Origin: Phytohabitans flavus
GTDB taxonomy: Bacteria > Actinomycetota > Actinomycetes > Mycobacteriales > Micromonosporaceae
Assembly: GCF_011764545.1 (NCBI RefSeq)
Contig: NZ_AP022870.1
Span: 2,774,001 to 2,838,000, forward strand
Direction: 5' to 3'
DNA: 64,000 nucleotides
Under the pieces are notes generated by a model. That model was not told the DNA's origin. It saw only the letters and a list, made by a program, of their open reading frames with translations, and searched no databases. The position numbers and the translations under genes are program-made. Position 1 is the stretch's first letter. Each line of letters starts with the position of its first letter. Shown piece after piece: positions 1 to 6,969 of this stretch.

Positions 1-1
1 C

Positions 2-58
2 TCAGTCCACTGTGTCCACGGCGCACACGGAGAACTTGTTCCCCTCGGCCACGCCACC
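2..58 (-). pseudogene. Possible 3' tail of a VOC/glyoxalase-like gene
   Basis: Read on the minus strand, this stretch encodes a tail ending GNKFSVCAVDTVD and a stop. It resembles the metal-site end of VOC-family proteins, which often close with GNEFCVC-type residues. The frame does not continue upstream into recognisable VOC sequence. A different frame is open from an ATG at 151-153 that overlaps the stop of the MerR gene, so this is a remnant, a frameshifted gene, or chance. The window starts here, which limits the call. Confidence 0.25.
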
Positions 59-152
59 AGCAAGGTGATCGTCACCCCCAGACCGGGGTCGGCGGTGCCG
101 ATCAGGGGGCCTGCGGGGCGGCCCAAGGGCCGGAACGCCGCATCGGCCAACA

Positions 153-1073
153 TCAGCCCGGAGGGAAGTCCGCCAGGTAGCGGCTAAGGTGGGCGGCGCC
201 GTCGAGGAGAGCCGCCGACCTGCGAGTGAGCTCGGCCTGGCGGTGCGCGACGGCCTCGCGCAGCGCGTCGCTGCTGCCGGTGCGGCGCAGGCCTTCGAGG
301 ATCGGGGCGATCCGCGGCAGGGGATACCAGCTCTGGCGCAGCATCCGGATCATCCGGGCGTCGCGGACGTCGGCCGGACCGTAGCGGCGGTATCCGGTAA
401 TCCGCTCCCGTCGCGGCGACAGCAGGCCGGCCGCCTCCCACACCCGCAGTGCCGACGGCCGCACCCCAAGCTCGGCGGCCAGCTCGCCAACGCTGAGCTC
501 GATCCCGCCACCGGGCGCCGCGACGCCGTCGGCGCCCGGACGCCCACCGCCTACAGCCCCAGCACGACCCCCAGGGCCGCTGTCCACAAGACGAGGCCCG
601 TCCACAGACCCACCATCCACAGGGCCGACACCCGCGACAACCGGACCACCGGCAGCGGCGGCCACCGCCGCGCGAAGAGAGGCAGGACCACCGTCCACCG
701 GGACGGCGCCCGCGGCAGAACGACCACCGGGAGCGGCGGCAACGGCCTCCAAGGCGGCCGCCGTCGTGCGGAGGGAGGCGCGCTCCTCGTGCAGGGCGGC
801 GTGGCCGGCATCGACCAGGGCGAGTGCTCCCGCGACGTCGCCAGCCAGGACCGCGTGCATGATGCCGCGGGCGGCCTCGGGGCCGTGGCCGGCGGCCAGG
901 GCGCGGTAGGCGAGCACGGCCTTCAGGTGGCGTTCGTCGAAGGTGCGGTAGCCGCTGTCCGTACGGGGCACCGGCGGCAGCAGGCCGGCCTCCTCGTAGT
1001 TGCGGATCTGCTGGGTCGACACGCCCGCCGCGCGCGCCAGGTCGACCGTGCGCACTCCACCGCCCCCTTCCAT
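153..1073 (-). CDS. MerR-family regulator with two MerR DNA-binding domains
   Basis: This 306-residue protein has a MerR winged-helix at both ends. The N-terminal one (about residues 7-45) contains the turn QQIRNYEEAGLLPPV followed by SGYRTF. The C-terminal one (about 190-235) contains SALRVWEAAGLLSPRR followed by TGYRRY. They are joined by a roughly 70-residue Gly/Ala/Pro/Val linker with repeated PVDGG-type motifs. Ordinary MerR proteins carry one such domain and dimerise, so a tandem pair suggests an unusual binding mode. It diverges from the UvrA-like gene across an 83-bp gap and probably controls it. No effector-binding domain is visible. Confidence 0.85.
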   Translation of the reverse strand: MEGGGGVRTVDLARAAGVSTQQIRNYEEAGLLPPVPRTDSGYRTFDERHLKAVLAYRALAAGHGPEAARGIMHAVLAGDVAGALALVDAGHAALHEERASLRTTAAALEAVAAAPGGRSAAGAVPVDGGPASLRAAVAAAAGGPVVAGVGPVDGGSVDGPRLVDSGPGGRAGAVGGGRPGADGVAAPGGGIELSVGELAAELGVRPSALRVWEAAGLLSPRRERITGYRRYGPADVRDARMIRMLRQSWYPLPRIAPILEGLRRTGSSDALREAVAHRQAELTRRSAALLDGAAHLSRYLADFPPG

Positions 1074-1134
1074 AACGTGTTGAGGGTTTGAGCACCAGCA
1101 TACGAGGCAGAGCGCACAGAACCCTCTACGGGAG

Positions 1135-1154
1135 CTTCAATGAGAGACTTGAAG
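1135..1154. promoter_or_regulatory. Inverted repeat in the MerR/uvrA divergent gap
   Basis: CTTCAATGAGAGACTTGAAG has perfect 6-bp arms around 8 bp and ends 2 bp before the chosen ATG of the UvrA-like gene. It could be an operator for the neighbouring MerR protein. I found no convincing -35/-10 pair with the 19-bp MerR spacer, so the role is a guess from position and symmetry. Confidence 0.3.
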
Positions 1155-1156
1155 GT

Positions 1157-3664
1157 ATGGAATGGATCACGGTCACCGGGGCGCGGCTGCACAACCTGAA
1201 GAACGTCACCCTCGCCGTACCCAAGCGCCAGCTTGTCGTCCTCACCGGGCTGTCCGGGTCGGGCAAGTCGACGCTCGCGTTCGACACGTTGCACCGCGAG
1301 GGGCAGCGGCAGTACCTCGAGTCGCTCGGGATGGTGACCGCTTTCGTGAGCAAGCCGGCCGTCGACTCGATCACCGGGCTCTCCCCCTCCATCAGCATCG
1401 ACCAGCATCTGACCAACCGCAGCCCGCGCTCCACAGTGGGCACCGCCACCGAGGTCTTCACGTACCTGCGGCTGCTCTGGGCCCGCATCGGCCACCGGCC
1501 CTGCCCCTCCTGCGGCGCCGACGTACCACCCGGGTATGACGTGGCCAGCGACGACGACTGGGACGAGGCGGCCACCGACGCCCTCCCGTGCCCGCACTGC
1601 GGCGCACCGGTGCCGAACCTGGTGATGGGCGACTTCTCGTTCAACAAGCCGGCCGGCGCCTGCCCCACCTGCACCGGCATCGGCACCGTGCACCGCGCGG
1701 ACGCCGCCCGCCTCGTGGACGAGGAGCGGAGTGTCGACGGCGGCGCGGTGCTCGGCTGGCCGCCGGCCCTCACCGAACACAACATCGCGGTGCTGCGGGC
1801 CGCCGCCCGCCACTACGGCTTCGCGTTCGCGCCGGGCACGCCGGTCAAGCACCTGGCGCCGGCAGCCCGCGCCCTCCTGCTGCACGGCGCCGGCAGCGCC
1901 GAGTTCACCCGGCACTTCCCGGACACACCGCCGCCCGCGACCGTCGCGAAGGGACGCTTCGAGGGGGTACTGACGAACGTGCTGCGCCGGTACGCGGACC
2001 GGGTCGAGGACACCGCCTACCGGGAGAAGATGGAGCAGTTCCTCACCACCGAGACCTGCCCCGAGTGCGAAGGCACCCGCCTCAAGCCGGAGAGCCGCCG
2101 GGTCACGGTCGCTGGACTGTCCATCGTGGACGCGGCCCGCATGCCGCTGGGCGACCTCGCCACCTGGATAACCACCATGCGGGCGGCCGATGAGGAACGA
2201 CGCTTCGCCGAGCCGGTCATCGACGACCTCCGCGAGCGCGTACGGCGGCTCGTCGACGTCGGCGTGGAGTACCTGACGCTGGAACGCGCCACACCCAGCC
2301 TCTCGGCCGGCGAGGCGCAGCGCCTCCGGCTCGCCGCGCTGCTCGGTTCGGGGCTCACCGGCGTGCTGTACGTGCTCGACGAACCCACCATCGGCCTGCA
2401 CCCCGCCGACACCGAGCGGCTTGTCGAGGTGCTCCGCCGGCTGCGCGACCTCGGCAACACCGTCCTGGTCATCGAACACGACCTCGACGTGCTCCGCGCG
2501 GCCGACCACGTCATCGACGTCGGGCCGGGTGCCGGGCGGGACGGCGGGCGGATCGTGGCCGCCGGTACCCCGGAAGAGGTCGCCGCCACCGCGGGCTCGG
2601 TGACCGGCGACCACCTCGCGGGCCGGCGGACCGTGCCGGTGCCCGCCACCCGCCGCGCCGCCGGCGACCGCGCCCTTACCGTCCGCGGGGCCAGGGCCCA
2701 CAACCTCAAAGACATCACGGTACGGCTGCCGCTCGGCCTCCTCGTCGCCGTCACCGGTCCGTCCGGCTCGGGCAAGTCGTCATTGCTTCTCGACATCCTC
2801 GACCGGGCCGCCCGCCGCCACTTCCACGGCGCCGGCGACCCACCGGGCCCGCACGACGGGATCGACGGGTGGGAGCACCTCGACAAGGTGGTGACAATCG
2901 ACCAGCAGGCGATCGGGCGGGTGCCGCGGTCCAACGCGGCGACGTACTCAGACCTGTTCACGCCGATCCGGGAGGCGTACGCGGCAACGGAGGACGCGCG
3001 GAAACAGGGACTCTCGGCCGGGCACTTCTCGTTCAATGTCGCGGGTGGACGGTGCGAGCGGTGCACCGGCGCGGGTGTGCTGAGCGTGTCGATGCACTTC
3101 CTGCCGGCCGTGGAGGTGCGCTGCCCGTCGTGCCGTGGGCGGCGCTTCAACCGCCAGGTGCTCTCGGTGAAGTACCGGGGACACGATATCGCCGAGGCCC
3201 TTGATATGACGGTGGCCGACGCGCTGGACGCCTTCGCGGACGTGCCCGGCGCGGCCAACCGGCTGCGGCTGCTCGCCGACGTCGGGCTCGGCTACCTGCC
3301 GCTCGGGCAGCCGGCCACGACCCTGTCGGGCGGCGAAGCGCAGCGCATCAAACTGGCCAAGGAACTCGCCCGCAAGTCCACCGGCCGGACCATCTACCTG
3401 CTGGACGAGCCGACGACCGGGCTGCACCCCGCCGACACCGCCCGGCTGCTCGGCGTGCTCCAGCGGCTCGTCGACGCCGGCAACACCGTGCTCGCCATCG
3501 AACACGACCTCCACGTCATCCGCGCCGCCGACTGGGTGGTGGATCTGGGTCCAGGCGGTGGGTCCGCGGGCGGCGAGGTGGTCGCGGAAGGCACGCCCGA
3601 GCAGGTGGCGGCAAGTGGGTCACGGACCGGAAAGCACCTGCACATGGCAAGCTCAAACTCATGA
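1157..3664 (+). CDS. UvrA2/DrrC-like excinuclease ABC ATPase
   Basis: The protein has about 835 residues and two ABC ATPase modules. The first Walker A is GLSGSGKST (31-39), with signature SAGEAQRLRL and Walker B VLDEPTIGLHP. The second module has GPSGSGKSS, LSGGEAQRIKL and LLDEPTTGLHP. Zinc-binding CxxC pairs are present, including CPSCG at 116-120, CPHCG, CPTC, CERC and CPSC. Between the first zinc pair and the FSFN motif there are only about 40 residues, whereas canonical UvrA (about 950 residues) has a roughly 110-residue UvrB-binding region there. That fits class II UvrA/DrrC proteins tied to drug or genotoxin resistance rather than standard repair. The ATG at 1157 gives the family N-terminus; an upstream TTG (1088) is in frame. 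Confidence 0.88.
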   Translation: MEWITVTGARLHNLKNVTLAVPKRQLVVLTGLSGSGKSTLAFDTLHREGQRQYLESLGMVTAFVSKPAVDSITGLSPSISIDQHLTNRSPRSTVGTATEVFTYLRLLWARIGHRPCPSCGADVPPGYDVASDDDWDEAATDALPCPHCGAPVPNLVMGDFSFNKPAGACPTCTGIGTVHRADAARLVDEERSVDGGAVLGWPPALTEHNIAVLRAAARHYGFAFAPGTPVKHLAPAARALLLHGAGSAEFTRHFPDTPPPATVAKGRFEGVLTNVLRRYADRVEDTAYREKMEQFLTTETCPECEGTRLKPESRRVTVAGLSIVDAARMPLGDLATWITTMRAADEERRFAEPVIDDLRERVRRLVDVGVEYLTLERATPSLSAGEAQRLRLAALLGSGLTGVLYVLDEPTIGLHPADTERLVEVLRRLRDLGNTVLVIEHDLDVLRAADHVIDVGPGAGRDGGRIVAAGTPEEVAATAGSVTGDHLAGRRTVPVPATRRAAGDRALTVRGARAHNLKDITVRLPLGLLVAVTGPSGSGKSSLLLDILDRAARRHFHGAGDPPGPHDGIDGWEHLDKVVTIDQQAIGRVPRSNAATYSDLFTPIREAYAATEDARKQGLSAGHFSFNVAGGRCERCTGAGVLSVSMHFLPAVEVRCPSCRGRRFNRQVLSVKYRGHDIAEALDMTVADALDAFADVPGAANRLRLLADVGLGYLPLGQPATTLSGGEAQRIKLAKELARKSTGRTIYLLDEPTTGLHPADTARLLGVLQRLVDAGNTVLAIEHDLHVIRAADWVVDLGPGGGSAGGEVVAEGTPEQVAASGSRTGKHLHMASSNS

Positions 3665-4560
3665 CGGATCGGATCGAGGCACGCTTCGAGGTTCTGGACG
3701 AGCGCTTCGCGGGGTACGGCGGGGACGCGTACCTCGTCAAGCTGCACACGGGCGGCCGCTGGCTGGAGGGCCCGGCCTACTTCGCCGCCGGGCGTTACCT
3801 CGTCTTCAGCGACATCCCCAACAACCAGATCCTGCGGTGGGACGAGACGACCGGCGCGGTCGGCGTCTTCCGCGCCCCGTCCGGATACGCCAACGGCAAC
3901 ACCGTCGACCGGCAGGGGCGCCTGGTCACCTGCGAGCACGGCAACCGCCGGGTGACCCGCACCGAGCCGGACGGTTCGGTCACCGTGCTCGCCGACCGGT
4001 ACCAGGGCAAGCGGCTCAACAGCCCGAACGACGTCGTGGAGCGCGCGGACGGCTCGATCTGGTTCACCGACCCCAGCTACGGCATCGACAGCGACTACGA
4101 GGGCTACCAGGCGGACAGCGAGATCGGCGCCTGCAACGTCTACCGGATCGACCCGGGCAGCGGCGAGGTACGGCTTGTCGCCGGCGACTTCATCCGGCCG
4201 AACGGGCTCGCGTTCACTTTGGACGAGCGCCAGCTGTACATCGTGGACACGCGGGAGAAGCACATCCGGCTGTTCGACGTGGACGACCAGGGGGCGCTGA
4301 AGGAGCAGGGCGTCTTCGCCACCTGTACCGCCGGCTCCTTCGACGGCCTGCGCCTGGACCACCGGGGCAACCTGTGGGTCTCCGCGCACGACGGCGTGCA
4401 CGTCTTCGCGCCGGACGGCACGCTCATCGGCAAGCTGCTCGTACCGGAGGTCGTCGCGAACCTCGCGTTCGGCGGGCCGCGCCGCAACGACCTGTTCATC
4501 ACGGCCACCAGCACGGTCTACTCGCTGCGCGTCAACGTGACCGCCGGCCGCTACCGGTGA
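3661..4560 (+). CDS. SMP-30/gluconolactonase family protein
   Basis: This 299-residue six-bladed beta-propeller has the family metal ligands: E36 in LEGP, N123 in SPND, N181 in PNG and D228 in FDGL. Family members hydrolyse sugar or other lactones in the cytoplasm with a divalent metal. No signal peptide is visible. The start ATG overlaps the UvrA-like stop (ATGA), so the two are translationally coupled. That pairing is not expected from either known role; the lactonase may inactivate the compound against which the UvrA2-like protein protects. Confidence 0.85.
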   Translation: MTDRIEARFEVLDERFAGYGGDAYLVKLHTGGRWLEGPAYFAAGRYLVFSDIPNNQILRWDETTGAVGVFRAPSGYANGNTVDRQGRLVTCEHGNRRVTRTEPDGSVTVLADRYQGKRLNSPNDVVERADGSIWFTDPSYGIDSDYEGYQADSEIGACNVYRIDPGSGEVRLVAGDFIRPNGLAFTLDERQLYIVDTREKHIRLFDVDDQGALKEQGVFATCTAGSFDGLRLDHRGNLWVSAHDGVHVFAPDGTLIGKLLVPEVVANLAFGGPRRNDLFITATSTVYSLRVNVTAGRYR

Positions 4561-4566
4561 GGGAGA

Positions 4567-4599
4567 CCCGCCGCCCCGGTCACCAGCTGGGGCGGCGGG
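4567..4599. terminator. Bidirectional terminator hairpin
   Basis: A perfect 11-bp stem CCCGCCGCCCC/GGGGCGGCGGG surrounds an 11-nt loop. It lies in the 59-bp gap between the convergent lactonase and GH2 genes, 6 bp after the lactonase stop. There is no clear U-tract, which is common in high-GC actinomycetes. Confidence 0.75.
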
Positions 4600-4619
4600 A
4601 GTCAACAAAGGACAGAACC

Positions 4620-6788
4620 CTACGGCGCCCAGGGCGCCACGATATTCCAGGTCGCGTCCGCCGCCCACGGCGCGGGCGAGTTGTACGCGGCACCGCCTGA
4701 CCCGTCACCCATCCACACCTCGGCGTTCGCGTGCCGCAGGTACGAACCGCGGTAGTTGTACGACTCCAGTGACACCCCGCCGCCGGTCAGCCCGCCGCGC
4801 GCGCACCAGGTGGCGTCGGCCCGCAGGAGTGCGCTGCCGTCGTTCACCGAGTTTTGCACCCGCGAGTTGGCGTGGCGCAGGAACTGCCCGGGGAAGTTGA
4901 CCGACTCGAACGAGTAGCAGCTCGCGTCGGCCAGGCCGGCCCGGACGGTGTACGTGGCGTCGTTCTTCAGCAGCGCCGGGCTGGCCGCGTTGACCACCTC
5001 CGTGTACGCGAGGCTGTTCTGGTGCCGCAGGTACCGGTCGGTGTAGCCGGGCGTGGTGACCTGGAACGAGACCCGGCCGTTCACCGGAAGCTGCACCCGC
5101 GCGGTGCTCGGCAGCGAGCGGGACGCGGCGATGAGCGCCTGGTTCGCCGCTCGGACGCGGGCCTGGTCCATCTTGACCACCTGCCGGTCATAGGTGAGGA
5201 AGCCGTTCAGCTCCCCCTCCAGGTCGGTGATCTCGGTGTACACGGCGGCGCTCAGGCCCTTGCCGACCATCAGGTTCTGTACACCCTGCACGAGTCCCAC
5301 GTACCGGTTGGTGAGCGCGGTCGAGTCGGGCTGCCACTCGTACGCGAAGAAGCCACCGCTCGGGCTCCACTCGTGGCCGGGCGTGTGCAGGCCGAGCCCA
5401 CCGAACTCGCCGAGCACCGCGACCCGCGAGGCGGACGGCAGCGGCGAGGCCGGACCGAGGTACATGTGCCAGTCGTCGATGTCGCCGTTGCCCGGGTTGC
5501 CCAGCGACTGGCAGCAGTTGTAGCCACTGTGGACGTTGACGAGTCGGGTCGGGTCCTGGGACTTGACCGCGTTACCCACCCGCTGGGTGTCGGCGAGGGC
5601 CCGCTCGCCCCAGCCCTCGTTGTACACGGTGTACGCGACGACCGACGGCGAGCTGCGGTGCTCGTTCACGATCTCCCGCGCCTCCGCCTCGAACTGGGCC
5701 TGCTGCGCGTTGTCCGCGTTGACGTCCTGCGCGGTCAGCGACGGGATGTCCTGCCACACCAGCAGCCCGAGCCGGTCGGCGTGGTAGAACCACCGCTGCG
5801 GCTCCACCTTGATGTGCTTGCGGACCATGTTGAAGCCCAGGTCCTTGTGCTTCTGGAGGTCGAAGGCGAGCGCCGCGTCGGTGGGCGCGGTGTAGACGCC
5901 GTCCGGCCAGTAGCCCTGGTCGAGCGTGCCGGTCTGGAAGACGAACTGTCCATTGAGGAGCGGCCGGAGCACGCCGTTCACCATGCCGACGCTGACCTGC
6001 CGCATGCCGAAGTAGTGCGTGGTCTGGTCCACCTGCGCGCCGGACGCGTTCCGCAGCGTGACCCGCAGGTTGTAGAGGAACGGGTCGTCCGGCGTCCAGC
6101 GGCGGGCGTTCGGCACCGGCACGGCAAACTCGGCGAAGCCACCGGTCGCGCTGCCCACCACCGTGCCGCCGTTGAGCGCCTCGGCGAGCACGCTGTGCCC
6201 GGTCACGTCGCCGCGGGTGAAGACCCGTACCCGGATGGTGTTGTTGGAGAGGTTCGGGTTGAGGTCGACGCTGCTGATCGACGAGACAGGGGTCGGCTCC
6301 AGCCACACCGTCTGCCAGATGCCGGAGCTGGGCGTGTAGAAGATGCCGTTCGGCGTCTTGGTCTGCTTGCCGATCGGCGGCAGGCTGCCGTTCTGCCGGG
6401 TGTCGCTCGGGTCCCACACCTTCACGACGACCTCGTTGGTACCGCCGTTGAGCTGGGGCGTGATGTCGAACGTGAAGGCGTCGTAGCCGCCGCTGTGCGC
6501 GCCGACCTGGCTGCCGTTCAACCACACGGTGGTCTGCCAGTCGACCGCGCCGAAGTGCAGCTGCACCCGCCGCCCGGACCAGCCCGCCGGCACGGTGAAC
6601 GTGCGGCGGTAGAAGAGGTAGTTGCGGTTGTCGCCGGCCGCGCGCATCACGCCGGAGAGGGCGGACTCGACCGGGAAGGGTACGTTGACGCGCTCGGGGA
6701 GGGTGGTGTTGAACTGCGGGGCGTCGTCGGTGGCCGACTGCCGCAGCTGCCACTCCCCGTTGAGGTTGAGCCAGTCGGGGCGGGTCAT
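4620..6788 (-). CDS. GH2 glycosidase with C-terminal AbfB arabinofuranose-binding domain (main frame)
   Basis: The 722-residue main frame has the GH2 layout: sugar-binding jelly roll (about 5-165), immunoglobulin-like domain, then a TIM barrel with acid/base N390-E391 (VYNEGWGE) and likely nucleophile E461 (LGEFGG). Residues about 571-722 form an AbfB/CBM42-like trefoil with repeated FLRHANS-type units, which bind arabinofuranose side chains. The role is probably extracellular removal of a sugar from arabinose-bearing plant polysaccharide. The ATG used here is not the native start: a signal peptide is encoded just upstream in another frame (6789-6943), separated by an apparent one-base deletion. 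It is the last gene of the locus. Confidence 0.85.
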   Translation of the reverse strand: MTRPDWLNLNGEWQLRQSATDDAPQFNTTLPERVNVPFPVESALSGVMRAAGDNRNYLFYRRTFTVPAGWSGRRVQLHFGAVDWQTTVWLNGSQVGAHSGGYDAFTFDITPQLNGGTNEVVVKVWDPSDTRQNGSLPPIGKQTKTPNGIFYTPSSGIWQTVWLEPTPVSSISSVDLNPNLSNNTIRVRVFTRGDVTGHSVLAEALNGGTVVGSATGGFAEFAVPVPNARRWTPDDPFLYNLRVTLRNASGAQVDQTTHYFGMRQVSVGMVNGVLRPLLNGQFVFQTGTLDQGYWPDGVYTAPTDAALAFDLQKHKDLGFNMVRKHIKVEPQRWFYHADRLGLLVWQDIPSLTAQDVNADNAQQAQFEAEAREIVNEHRSSPSVVAYTVYNEGWGERALADTQRVGNAVKSQDPTRLVNVHSGYNCCQSLGNPGNGDIDDWHMYLGPASPLPSASRVAVLGEFGGLGLHTPGHEWSPSGGFFAYEWQPDSTALTNRYVGLVQGVQNLMVGKGLSAAVYTEITDLEGELNGFLTYDRQVVKMDQARVRAANQALIAASRSLPSTARVQLPVNGRVSFQVTTPGYTDRYLRHQNSLAYTEVVNAASPALLKNDATYTVRAGLADASCYSFESVNFPGQFLRHANSRVQNSVNDGSALLRADATWCARGGLTGGGVSLESYNYRGSYLRHANAEVWMGDGSGGAAYNSPAPWAADATWNIVAPWAP

Positions 6789-6943
6789 CTGCGGGCGGGG
6801 TACTCCGGCAAGGGCGTGCCGTTAAGCGCTTGAGCGGTCCAGGGGGTCGTGAGGGGCGGGGTCTTGGCGGGTGCGGCCTGCGCCGGTGACGGGTACACGA
6901 GCAGGCCGGCGACCAGGATCATGACCGCGAACAGTGGTCTCAT
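6789..6943 (-). pseudogene. Out-of-frame signal-peptide segment of the GH2 gene
   Basis: From ATG 6943, preceded by AAGGA at good spacing, the sequence encodes a secretion signal with a VMILVAGLLVY core and an AQA cleavage site. It then runs into a TGA near 6789. Adding one C to the CCCC run (GGGG on the plus strand, 6797-6800) joins it smoothly to the GH2 frame as PEYPRPQMTRPDW, the usual GH2 entry sequence. The native gene is therefore 4620-6943 with a -1 frameshift that is either real or a base-calling error. Confidence 0.75.
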
Positions 6944-6969
6944 AGTGCGTCCTTAAAAAAGACCGAGCC

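Noticed and set aside
1080..1106. MerR-style promoter with TTGAGG and TACGAG
   Set aside because: The spacer is 15 bp rather than 19, and no inverted repeat lies in it.
4854..6833. Open frame of about 660 codons antisense to GH2
   Set aside because: It has no motifs and an Arg/Val/Gly-rich product; the GH2 frame on the minus strand has clear catalytic motifs.
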